DNA of 64,000 nt from Solirubrobacter sp963837485 (GTDB lineage Bacteria; Actinomycetota; Thermoleophilia; Solirubrobacterales; Solirubrobacteraceae). The notes under the pieces are model-generated. The model did no database searches. It saw only the letters and a program-made list of their open reading frames with translations, and was not told the origin of the DNA. Of the stretch, positions 7,982 through 15,268 are shown piece by piece. The stretch lies in NCBI GenBank assembly GCA_963837485.1, contig CAWINP010000011.1, positions 186,001-250,000 on the forward strand, read 5' to 3'. Each line of letters starts with the position of its first letter. Position 1 is the first letter of the stretch. Both the position numbers and the translations under genes were made by a program.

Positions 7982-8383
7982 TCAGCCATCGGTCGCGCCG
8001 CTGAAGCGCAGCACGACCGCCAGCGAGCTCTCCGGTCCGCGCCAATGCTCCCGGACCAGGTCGGCGCCGCTGCCCCTCAGTACGGCGCGTAGCGCGAGCA
8101 CGACGATCACCGCATCGTCGAGCTGGCCGACCACCGGGATGAAGTCCGGCACCAGGTCGAACGGGAGCGCGAGGTAGCCGACGAGCGCGCCCAAGAGCAC
8201 CTTGTGGCGCCGCGGCACGCGTGGATCGCCCAGCAGACGCCGGACGAGCACGATGCAGTCGGGGATGAAGCGGGCGACACCGCGCCCTCCGTCCCGGCGG
8301 CCGGCGACGATGAGCCCCGCGAGGAGCGCCGCGTAGACGATCAGCGCGCCCGCCGCGACCAGCAGCAGCCCCACAGGCGTCAT
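7982..8383 (-). CDS. DUF1232 (YkvA-like) membrane protein
   Basis: A 133-residue protein with an N-terminal membrane helix (VGLLLVAAGALIVYAALLAG) and a DUF1232 core with its signature DPRVPRRHKVLLGALVGYLALPFDLVPDFIPVVGQLDD. The family is small, membrane-associated and of unknown function. The start codon overlaps the stop of the upstream small CxxC protein gene (ATGA), so the two genes are translationally coupled. Confidence 0.85.
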   Translation of the reverse strand: MTPVGLLLVAAGALIVYAALLAGLIVAGRRDGGRGVARFIPDCIVLVRRLLGDPRVPRRHKVLLGALVGYLALPFDLVPDFIPVVGQLDDAVIVVLALRAVLRGSGADLVREHWRGPESSLAVVLRFSGATDG

Positions 8384-8553
8384 TCGAGCGCCTCGACGAG
8401 CACGCGGTGCTCGCCGGAGCAGACCATGAACGACGGCCCGACGCTCCAGGTGTGATCGTCGTCGAGCTGCCACCGGGTCTCGACCCGCTGCACAGGTGCG
8501 CCGCACTCGTGGCACGGCGGCGAGGCAAGGGCGATGAGCTCGGCTCGGGTCAT
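8380..8553 (-). CDS. Small CxxC protein, 57 aa
   Basis: A short protein with one CHECG motif (residues 14-18) and a third Cys near the end (MVCSGEH), suggesting a small zinc-ribbon-like fold. It lacks a signal peptide. It is coupled by an ATGA overlap to the downstream DUF1232 gene. Function is unknown; the coupling and its composition support a real gene. Confidence 0.5.
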   Translation of the reverse strand: MTRAELIALASPPCHECGAPVQRVETRWQLDDDHTWSVGPSFMVCSGEHRVLVEALE

Positions 8554-8697
8554 GGGCGTCACCTGAGTCTTCGGCACGATGGACCGATTCCACAATCGCC
8601 CGTTTGTATAGGTTGATACGTGGTACCCCCGGAGCAGGGTGGACGCGCGGGCCTTGACGCGTGTTCTCACCGGTGCTAGGTAGGTTCGTCCCACACC

Positions 8698-10098
8698 ATG
8701 AGCCAGACCGCAAAGCGTCATCGCGTCAGCGATGCGGAGCGCTACCAAGCCGTGACGGCAGCGCGTGAGCGCTTCCTCGCGGGAGACGATCGCGTTCGTG
8801 GGGTCCGGCCGGAGGTGGCCACGTCGTGGTATCGCTGCCGCGAGCAGTACCAGGTCGATCCCAGTCTGACCACGGCGCCGCCCGCGTCCGCGCAGGACGA
8901 GTTCTCGGCCGAGCCCACGCTCGAGCACGAGATCGTGTTCGCCCAGCTCGGCGGCGCCGCGGCGTCGATCGCGAACGAGATCGAGAGCGTCGGGGGCGTT
9001 GTCACCGTTGCGGACAGCGCAGGTCGGATTCTGACCGTCCAGGGCGACAAGGAGACGCTCTACCGCGCGCGCGACAGCAACATGGCGCCGTGGTCGTGCT
9101 GGTCGGAATGGGCGACCGGCACGAACGGGATGGGCACGGCGCTCGAGGCGCCCGGCCCGGTGCTGATCAGCGGGCCCGAGCACTGGTGCACCGGCTTTGA
9201 CGAGTGGGTCTGCGCCGGCGTGGCCGTCCGCGACGCCGTGACGCGCGATGCCGTGGCGGTGCTTGACGTCTCGACCTGGCGCACCAACCTTCCCCAGCAG
9301 GCCGCGGGCTGGCTGTCTCGCGCGGTCGGCGGAGCGCGCGCGATCCTCCGTCAGCGCGCCCAAGACAGCGGCGCCGAGTTGAGCGCCGCGTTCACCCAGG
9401 AACGCGCACGGGCCGGACACGCGCTCGCCGCCCTGGACGCGAGCGGCAGGGTCGTGATCGCCGACGAAGGGGCGAGCTTCTACCTCGGCGTCCCCGCCCG
9501 CGTGCCGGCGCTGGATCCCGCGGTGCGCTGGCAGCCGGGCCTGAACCTCGGGCGGCTGGCCCGCCAGGGCATCAAGCAGGCTCGTCTCGACCGGGGCTGG
9601 GTCGGCACGACGCAGATCGCGTCCGAGCTCACCGGCGAACCCTGCCGGATCACTCTGCGCCCGGTCTTCCTCTCCGACCAGCCGATCGGGACGCTCGCGA
9701 TCTTCGGCGCCGACTACGGTGACCCGGTCGAGCGCGAGCCCGCCGCGCCCGGGCTGAGCCCTCCGGCGCGCATCGTGGGCATCGACGGCGAGCGCATGGT
9801 CCTGCTGCACCGGCCGGAGGTCCAGTTCGCGGAGGCGGACGGCAATGACGTCTGGCTCGTCACCGACGAAGGGCGCCTGCAGGCCGCGGTCCATGGGATC
9901 GACAAGCTCGAGGAGGAGCTCGGCGGCGGCGAGTTCCTGCGCGTCCACCGGCGCTTCATCGTCAACCTGTCCTGCGTCCGCGCCGTCGACCGCGGCTCGA
10001 GGGGCGAGCTGTCGTTGATCATGGACGGCGCGGCGTGCGACGCGGTGCCCGTGTCGCGCCGCAACGTCCCGGCCGTGCGGCGCGCCCTGGGACTCTGA
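8698..10098 (+). CDS. GAF / LytTR transcriptional regulator (AcoR-like N-terminus)
   Basis: A 466-residue protein. The first 220 residues match the sensor part of AcoR/DhaR-type regulators (RPEVATSWYRCRE, GNxMG-like TGTNGMGTALEAPGPVLISGPEHW, a GAF domain). Instead of a sigma-54 AAA+ domain, the C-terminus is a LytTR DNA-binding domain (residues 370-460; VWLVTDEGRL, FLRVHRRFIVNLSCV, VPVSRRNVPAVRRAL). It lies next to the PQQ genes, tail to tail with pqqE (one base between stops), so it is a candidate regulator of alcohol oxidation. AcoR relatives respond to small alcohols and ketones in other bacteria; that role here is an inference. Confidence 0.75.
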   Translation: MSQTAKRHRVSDAERYQAVTAARERFLAGDDRVRGVRPEVATSWYRCREQYQVDPSLTTAPPASAQDEFSAEPTLEHEIVFAQLGGAAASIANEIESVGGVVTVADSAGRILTVQGDKETLYRARDSNMAPWSCWSEWATGTNGMGTALEAPGPVLISGPEHWCTGFDEWVCAGVAVRDAVTRDAVAVLDVSTWRTNLPQQAAGWLSRAVGGARAILRQRAQDSGAELSAAFTQERARAGHALAALDASGRVVIADEGASFYLGVPARVPALDPAVRWQPGLNLGRLARQGIKQARLDRGWVGTTQIASELTGEPCRITLRPVFLSDQPIGTLAIFGADYGDPVEREPAAPGLSPPARIVGIDGERMVLLHRPEVQFAEADGNDVWLVTDEGRLQAAVHGIDKLEEELGGGEFLRVHRRFIVNLSCVRAVDRGSRGELSLIMDGAACDAVPVSRRNVPAVRRALGL

Positions 10099-10099
10099 G

Positions 10100-11359
10100 C
10101 TAGAGCGGAACCCGCGGCTTCAGAGCTCGAGAGACGAACTCGTCGGTCCGCGCCGGCTCGCGCGCCGCGACGACGCGGTCGTGGTGGGGCGAGAACCGGC
10201 AGACCGGGTCCGTGGCCGCGGCGTCGCCGGCCAGCCGCAGCGCCTGGCAGCGGCAGCCGCCCCAGTCCTCCTCCTGCCGGCCGAGCGGGCACGTCCGGCA
10301 CGGCTCCTGCATCCACTCGGTCCCGCGGAACCGCGCGAACGCGCCGGACTCGCTCCAGATCCACTCCAGCGGCCGCTCGCGGACGTTGGCGAAATCGAGT
10401 CCCGGAATCGTCGACGCGGCCTGGCAGGGCAGCACGTCGCCGTTGGGAGCGACCACGATCGCCGTCCGGCCCCAGCCGCCCATGCACGGCTTCGGCAGCT
10501 CCTCATAGAAGTCGGGAAGCACCCACAGGACGTCGACCCTGGGGCCGACCCGTTCCCGGAAGCGCTGGACGGCCTCCTCCGCGCGGAGCAACTGCTCGCG
10601 CGACGGCATCAGCGCCGCCTGGTTGGCGACCGCCCAGCCGTAGTACTGGGTGTTGGCGAGCTCGAGCCGCTGCGCGCCGAGATCGAGCGCGAGCGCGAGC
10701 ACCTCCTCGATGCGATCGAGGTTCTGCCGGTGCAGGACGCAGTTGATGGTCAGCGGGAAGCCGAGCTCCTTCGCGTGGCGCGCGGCCGCGATCTTCTTGT
10801 CGAACGACCGGTTGCCGGCGATGCGGTCGTTGTCCTCGGCGTCCGGGCTCTGGATCGAGATCTGAACGTGGTCGAGCCCGGCCGACTTGAGCGCCTGTCC
10901 GCGGTCGCGCGTGAAGAGCGTCCCCGCGGTGATGAGCGACGAGTACAGGCCGGCGTCGCGCGCGCCGGCGCACAGCTCGGCGAGGTCGCGGCGCAGCATC
11001 GGCTCGCCGCCCGTGAGCGCGAGCTGCAGGACGCCGAGCCGCCGCGCTTGCTCGAACGTGCGGATCCACTGCTCGGTGTCGAGCTCGGAGCGGTATCGCT
11101 CGGCGCCGATGTCGAGCGGATTCGAGCAGTACGGGCAGTGCAGCGGGCACTGATAGGACAGCTCGGCGATCAGCGTGGACGGCCTCGGGGTTCGTCCAAG
11201 AAGATCCGATCCGTCCGGGGTGGCCCAGCCGTGGATGCCTGGGGCCGGCGGCGGGCGCAGGCGTGCTCCAGCACGTTGAGCCCCGACGGTGGCGCCAGGC
11301 GCCGCGGATGGGCCGCATCCGGGCGCAGCGGGGTTCTTGGACGGGCCCCTAGGCAGCAT
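10100..11359 (-). CDS. pqqE: PQQ biosynthesis radical SAM protein PqqE
   Basis: A radical SAM/SPASM enzyme that forms the Glu-Tyr carbon-carbon bond in PqqA. The SAM cluster motif is C71-x3-C75-x2-C78 (SYQCPLHCPYCSNP), followed by LALTGGEPMLR. Auxiliary-cluster cysteines lie in KPCMGGWGR and CRTCPLGRQEEDWGGCRCQ. The protein (419 aa) is longer than usual because of a 58-residue Ala/Pro/Gly-rich N-terminal extension. No ATG, GTG or TTG occurs in frame inside it, so ATG 11359, which overlaps the end of pqqD, is the only standard start. It is the last gene of pqqABCDE. Confidence 0.93.
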   Translation of the reverse strand: MLPRGPSKNPAAPGCGPSAAPGATVGAQRAGARLRPPPAPGIHGWATPDGSDLLGRTPRPSTLIAELSYQCPLHCPYCSNPLDIGAERYRSELDTEQWIRTFEQARRLGVLQLALTGGEPMLRRDLAELCAGARDAGLYSSLITAGTLFTRDRGQALKSAGLDHVQISIQSPDAEDNDRIAGNRSFDKKIAAARHAKELGFPLTINCVLHRQNLDRIEEVLALALDLGAQRLELANTQYYGWAVANQAALMPSREQLLRAEEAVQRFRERVGPRVDVLWVLPDFYEELPKPCMGGWGRTAIVVAPNGDVLPCQAASTIPGLDFANVRERPLEWIWSESGAFARFRGTEWMQEPCRTCPLGRQEEDWGGCRCQALRLAGDAAATDPVCRFSPHHDRVVAAREPARTDEFVSRALKPRVPL

Positions 11360-11609
11360 CGACCACGAGGCCCCTCTCGGCCATGGCGCCGACGAGCTCG
11401 AGAACGTCCTCGCGGACGTCGGCGCCGTCGTAGCGCGCGGAGAGCGCGCCGACGATGTCGTCGAGCGAGCGCTCGCCGTCGCACAGCTCGAGCACCTCCG
11501 CCGCCGTGGCGTTGAGCCGCACGGCGCCTTCGGGGATCAGCAGCAGGTGCTCCTCGCGCACGTCGTCGTATCGCAGCCGCGCGCCGGTGACGAGGCGGGG
11601 ATGCGTCAT
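11349..11609 (-). CDS. pqqD: PqqA-binding chaperone PqqD
   Basis: An 86-residue RiPP-recognition protein that presents PqqA to PqqE. Family features are RLRYDDVREEHLLLIPEG, RLNATAAEVLELCDG and a C-terminal helix (VREDVLELVGAMAERGLV). The start overlaps the pqqC stop (ATGA) and its end overlaps the pqqE start, so translation of C, D and E is coupled. Confidence 0.93.
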   Translation of the reverse strand: MTHPRLVTGARLRYDDVREEHLLLIPEGAVRLNATAAEVLELCDGERSLDDIVGALSARYDGADVREDVLELVGAMAERGLVVDAA

Positions 11610-12301
11610 GCCGCCGCCCCGGGCGGCTGCGTGTCGCCGCGCTCGATGGCGTCGAGCTGCGCCCACAGCACCTCGGTCTTGAAGCGCAGCGCCGCGACGG
11701 CGGCATCCTGCTGCTCGCGGGTCCGGCAGCGCTCGACGGTGAGGTCGAGCGCGTACTGCGCGTCGCGCGGCGCCTGCACCAGCCGTGCGCGGAAGTACTC
11801 GAGGCCGTCGCGGTCGATCCATGGGTAGTGACGCTCCAGCGCGTCGAGCCGCACGCGGATCGCGGCCGGCCCGAAGAGCTCGGTGAGCGATGACGCGACC
11901 GCCTCGATCCAGGGCTTCTGGCGCGCGAAGTTCACGTAGGCATCGACTGCGTAGCGCACCGCAGGCAGCACCCGCCGCTCGGACACCAGGTCGTCCCGGG
12001 AGACGCCGAGCGCCTCGCCGAGCCGCAGCCACGACTCGATGCCGCCGGCTTCGCCGGCGCTGCCGTCGTGATCGATGATGCGCTGGATCCACGCGCGCCG
12101 GACCTCGACCTCGGGGCAGTTCGCCAGGATCGCCGCGTCCTTGAGCGGGATGCACCGCTGGTAGTAGAAGCGGTTCGCGACCCAGCGCTGCAGCTCCTGG
12201 CGCGAGAGCTCTCCCGCGTCCATGCGCCGGTGGAACGGGTGCAGGTTGTGGTAGCGCGTGCCCTGCGCGCGCAGGCGGGCGATGAGCTCCTCGTCCGTCA
12301 C
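11606..12301 (-). CDS. pqqC: Pyrroloquinoline-quinone synthase PqqC
   Basis: A 231-residue cofactorless oxidase that completes PQQ by ring closure and an eight-electron oxidation. Characteristic stretches are YHNLHPFHRRMDAGEL, NRFYYQRCIPLKDAAIL, RIIDHDG and the LERHYPWIDRDGLEYFRARL helix. It is encoded between pqqB and pqqD with ATGA overlaps at both ends. Length is normal. Confidence 0.95.
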   Translation of the reverse strand: MTDEELIARLRAQGTRYHNLHPFHRRMDAGELSRQELQRWVANRFYYQRCIPLKDAAILANCPEVEVRRAWIQRIIDHDGSAGEAGGIESWLRLGEALGVSRDDLVSERRVLPAVRYAVDAYVNFARQKPWIEAVASSLTELFGPAAIRVRLDALERHYPWIDRDGLEYFRARLVQAPRDAQYALDLTVERCRTREQQDAAVAALRFKTEVLWAQLDAIERGDTQPPGAAA

Positions 12302-13185
12302 AGCTCGACCTCGAGGCCATCGTAGGCGACTTCGACGCCCGCGCGGACGACCTCCTCGCGCTCGGCGGAGTCCTCGAGCAGGATCGGGTTCGTGTTGTTG
12401 ATGTGCACGAGCACCTTGCGCGGGCGCTCGAGCCCGGCGAGCACCTCGAGCGTCCCGCCCGCGCCGGACAGCGGCACGTGTCCCATGTCGCGGGCGCTGC
12501 GCTCGGAGATGCCCAGTCGCGCGAGCTCGTCGTCGCGCCAGCAGGTGCCGTCGACGAGCGCGACGTCGCTGGCCGCGAGCCGGGCGGCCACGCCGTCCTC
12601 CCAGGCGCCGAGCCCGGGTACATAGGTGACGACGCCGCCGGTCGCGCGATCGCGGAAGACGAACCCGCTGGCCTCGAGCTCTCCGTCGAAATAGCGCGGC
12701 GCGTCGCCGCCAGTCGCGAACGATTCGACGGAGAGGCTCGAGCCGTCGAGCGACTGCGCCTGCCCTGGCTCAAGCGTCCGCCACTCGGCGCCGCAGTAAT
12801 ACTCGAGCATCGGCAGCACGGGATACCCGTCCGTCAGCGCGCGCCGGACGCCCGCGGCGCCGAGCACGCGCAGCGGCGCCGCCGACTCGCGCAAGAGGAG
12901 AAGCCCCGCCGTGTGGTCGATCTCGGCGTCGGTCAGCAGCACGCCCGCGACCGGAGGCGCGCGGACGCCGTCGACGGGCCCCGGGCCCAGCGTCTCGAGC
13001 TGCTGGCGCAGGTCCGGCGAGGCATTGACGAGAAACCACGGCCCCTCTTCGGAGCGGATCGCCAGCGAGGACTGCGTGCGCGGCCGCGCGCGCACGCCGG
13101 CGCGCGCGGCGTCACAAACCTCGCAATGGCAGTTCCACTGTGGGAACCCTCCGCCGGCGGCGGAGCCGAGAACACGAACGCGCAC
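12298..13185 (-). CDS. pqqB: PQQ biosynthesis protein PqqB
   Basis: A 295-residue metallo-beta-lactamase-fold protein thought to hydroxylate the PqqE/F product. Visible family motifs are VLGSAAGGGFPQWNC at the N-terminus with a CHCEVC cysteine cluster, ASPDLRQQL, LLTDAEIDHTAGLLLLRE and HINNTNPIL. The start is GTG, 24 bases after the pqqA stop. pqqC overlaps its end. Confidence 0.93.
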   Translation of the reverse strand: MRVRVLGSAAGGGFPQWNCHCEVCDAARAGVRARPRTQSSLAIRSEEGPWFLVNASPDLRQQLETLGPGPVDGVRAPPVAGVLLTDAEIDHTAGLLLLRESAAPLRVLGAAGVRRALTDGYPVLPMLEYYCGAEWRTLEPGQAQSLDGSSLSVESFATGGDAPRYFDGELEASGFVFRDRATGGVVTYVPGLGAWEDGVAARLAASDVALVDGTCWRDDELARLGISERSARDMGHVPLSGAGGTLEVLAGLERPRKVLVHINNTNPILLEDSAEREEVVRAGVEVAYDGLEVEL

Positions 13186-13209
13186 GTGGCGCGTCGGGGT
13201 TTCAGATTC

Positions 13210-13284
13210 CTATCGGCGGTACAGGTAGGAAGTGACCTCCGAACACAGGTCGACGATCTCAAAGTCAGGCTTGACCCACTTCAT
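13210..13284 (-). CDS. pqqA: PQQ precursor peptide PqqA
   Basis: A 24-residue peptide (starts MKWVKPDFEIVDLCSEVTSY) with the conserved E-x3-Y motif (EVTSY) whose Glu and Tyr become PQQ, followed by LYRR. It has a near-ideal ribosome site (AGGAGGT) 7 bases upstream. It heads the pqqABCDE operon. Its start is only 29 bases from the start of a divergent M17 aminopeptidase gene. Confidence 0.95.
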   Translation of the reverse strand: MKWVKPDFEIVDLCSEVTSYLYRR

Positions 13285-13300
13285 CTCTACCTCCTATTAG
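13271..13300 (+). promoter_or_regulatory. Putative promoter for the M17 aminopeptidase gene
   Basis: TTGACC (13271-13276), inside the pqqA coding region, and TATTAG about 18 bases later fit a -35/-10 pair. A transcript starting near 13307 would be almost leaderless for ATG 13314. The assignment rests only on spacing and consensus. Confidence 0.35.
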
Positions 13301-13313
13301 GGTGTGATTGGCG

Positions 13314-14711
13314 ATGCATGTCGAGGTGACCGCAGACGACCCGGGCGCGATCGCGCCCGATCTCGTTGCCGCGGCCGGGCCGCGCGCGTTGGAGCTGGGC
13401 GCCCCGGAGCGCGCCGTGGCAGAGGCCGATCCGGTGGCCATGGTGTACGCGGCCGCCGCGCCGTTGGCCGTCGTGGCGGTCGAGCCCGGCGTCGACGGGC
13501 TGCGAACCGCTGCCGCACGGGCGGTGCGCGCCTGTCGCGGCGGCGGGACGGTGGCATGGGCGCTCGATGCGTCGCTGCCCATCCCCGTCGAGGAGCAGGT
13601 GCGAGCGCTTGCCGAAGGCGCGGTGATCGGCGGCTACGACGCCCGCCGCTGGCGGCGCGACGAACCGCCGCGGGGAGTGGAGCGCTTCGTGATCTGCGGC
13701 TGCGACGTGACCCTCGGGCGCGCGGCCGGCCGCGCCGCGCTCGTCGGCCGCTGGACGAACGCCGCCCGCGAGTTGGTCGATGCGCCCGCGAACGTGGTCT
13801 CGCCGGCGGGTCTCGCGGAGCGCGCCGCGGCGCTCCCGCGGCTGCGCGCCGAGATCATCGACCCCGCCGAGGCGGGCCTCGGTGCGCTGGCAGCCGTCGG
13901 CGGCAGCAGCCCGGTCGGCCCGGTGCTGATCGTCCTGCGCCACGAGCCCGCGGGCGCGCCGGACGCACCGCGGCTCGCGCTCGTCGGGAAGTCGGTCACG
14001 TTCGACACCGGGGGTTACTTCCTCAAGACGCAGGCCGACATCGTCCGCCAGAAGGCCGACATGGCCGGCGGCGCCGCGGTCGTGGGCGCGCTGAGCGCCA
14101 TCGCCGAGCTCGGGCTCCCGCTGTCGGTCACGGGCATCCTGCCCGCCTGCGAGAACATGCTGAGCGGCAGCGCGATCCGCCCGACGGACGTGATCACGAC
14201 CGCCGCCGGCCTCACCGTCGAGGTGACCAACCCGGATGCCGAGGGGCGCCTGATCCTCGCGGACGCCCTGTGGTGGGCGCGCCGCGACGGCGCGACGCAC
14301 ATCGTCGACCTGGCGACCCTGACGGGCGCGATGCGCGCGGGCATGGGCGACATGTACGCCGGCGTCTTCGCGAACGACGATCCATGGCGTGACGCCGTCG
14401 TCGACGCGGGAAACGCCAGCGGCGATCTCGCCTGGCCTTGGCCGCTTCACCCGCGCTACCGATCCCTGATCGACTCGACCGTCGCCGACCTGCGCAACAC
14501 CGCGGGCAAGAGCTTCGGCTTCCCGATCGTCGCCGCCACGTTCCTGCGGCAGTTCGCGGGCGTAGGGCCGTGGGCGCATGTCGACATGCTCGGCACCGCG
14601 ATGCTCGACGAGGATCGCGGCGACGCATTCGGGCGCGGCGCGACCGGCTTCGGCGTGCGCATGCTCGTCGAGCTCGCCACGCGCCTGAGCGGCGTGGCGA
14701 GCTCGACCTGA
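13314..14711 (+). CDS. M17 leucyl aminopeptidase
   Basis: A 465-residue cytosolic leucyl aminopeptidase of family M17. The two-metal site motifs are present: VGKSVTFDTGG, RQKADMAGGAAVVGAL (Lys and Asp ligands), NPDAEGRLILADAL (catalytic Arg; the usual NTDAEGR has Pro for Thr) and LATLTGA. The N-terminal half is the regulatory macrodomain. The gene is divergent from pqqA with a 29-base gap. No M16 protease (PqqF/G) is in the window, so a role in trimming the PqqA product is possible but unproven; general peptide turnover is the default. A TTG two codons upstream is an alternative start. Confidence 0.85.
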   Translation: MHVEVTADDPGAIAPDLVAAAGPRALELGAPERAVAEADPVAMVYAAAAPLAVVAVEPGVDGLRTAAARAVRACRGGGTVAWALDASLPIPVEEQVRALAEGAVIGGYDARRWRRDEPPRGVERFVICGCDVTLGRAAGRAALVGRWTNAARELVDAPANVVSPAGLAERAAALPRLRAEIIDPAEAGLGALAAVGGSSPVGPVLIVLRHEPAGAPDAPRLALVGKSVTFDTGGYFLKTQADIVRQKADMAGGAAVVGALSAIAELGLPLSVTGILPACENMLSGSAIRPTDVITTAAGLTVEVTNPDAEGRLILADALWWARRDGATHIVDLATLTGAMRAGMGDMYAGVFANDDPWRDAVVDAGNASGDLAWPWPLHPRYRSLIDSTVADLRNTAGKSFGFPIVAATFLRQFAGVGPWAHVDMLGTAMLDEDRGDAFGRGATGFGVRMLVELATRLSGVASST

Positions 14712-14718
14712 CCCTCGC

Positions 14719-15225
14719 TCATCCGACCAGGTAGAGCGCACCGGCCGCGACCAGCAACCCCGTCCCCGCGATCTTGTCGGCGGCAACGCGACGCGTGACT
14801 CCGAGCATGCGCGGCACCCCGACCGCCACCAGGAGCCCGACCAGCGCCAGCAGCGCGCTCGAGAAGGCCTGCTCGGTGGCTCGCCCGGCGAGCGAGCCCT
14901 GATGCTCGCCGGCCAGGCCGTACGTGAGATTGTCGACGGTCAGCGCCAGCGGCACCACCCACACCGGCCAGCGCGCGGCGACCTGCCGCATTCCGGCGGC
15001 GACGACCAGCAGATAGAGGCCCACCGCGACCAGCGACCCGAGCTCGACGATCTGCGACACGCCCTCCGAGAAGAGCCCCCATCCGAGGCCGGCGCCGATC
15101 AGGAACACGACGCCGTCGGCGAGTCCGAAGAGCCCGGCGAGCCACAGGCGCGAGCGTTTGTCGACGAGCCCGCCGATGGCGACACACGCGATCAGGCTGT
15201 CAATTCCTAGAACCAGAAAGCTCAT
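14719..15225 (-). CDS. MntP-like six-helix membrane protein
   Basis: A 168-residue membrane protein with about six helices in two repeats; the acidic motifs LGIDSLIACVAIGG and LTVDNLTYGLAGE sit at equivalent positions in each half, as in MntP/DUF204 and LysE-like exporters. A manganese or other cation exporter is the best guess. The gene follows the PQQ alcohol dehydrogenase by 43 bases with a hairpin between them. A link to metal supply for the dehydrogenase is speculative. Confidence 0.6.
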   Translation of the reverse strand: MSFLVLGIDSLIACVAIGGLVDKRSRLWLAGLFGLADGVVFLIGAGLGWGLFSEGVSQIVELGSLVAVGLYLLVVAAGMRQVAARWPVWVVPLALTVDNLTYGLAGEHQGSLAGRATEQAFSSALLALVGLLVAVGVPRMLGVTRRVAADKIAGTGLLVAAGALYLVG

Positions 15226-15252
15226 ATCTACCTCAGACTCTGGTTGGCAAGT

Positions 15253-15268
15253 CCGTCAATGCTGACGG
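15253..15268 (-). terminator. Hairpin after PQQ alcohol dehydrogenase
   Basis: A 6-bp stem CCGTCA/TGACGG with a 4-base loop starts immediately after the dehydrogenase stop codon on the minus strand. It may attenuate read-through into the MntP-like gene or stabilise the 3' end of the upstream transcript. Confidence 0.45.

Noticed and set aside
8380..9948. 522-codon minus-strand frame opposite the GAF/LytTR gene
   Set aside because: Only its last 57 codons (the CxxC protein) look real; the rest is antisense shadow.
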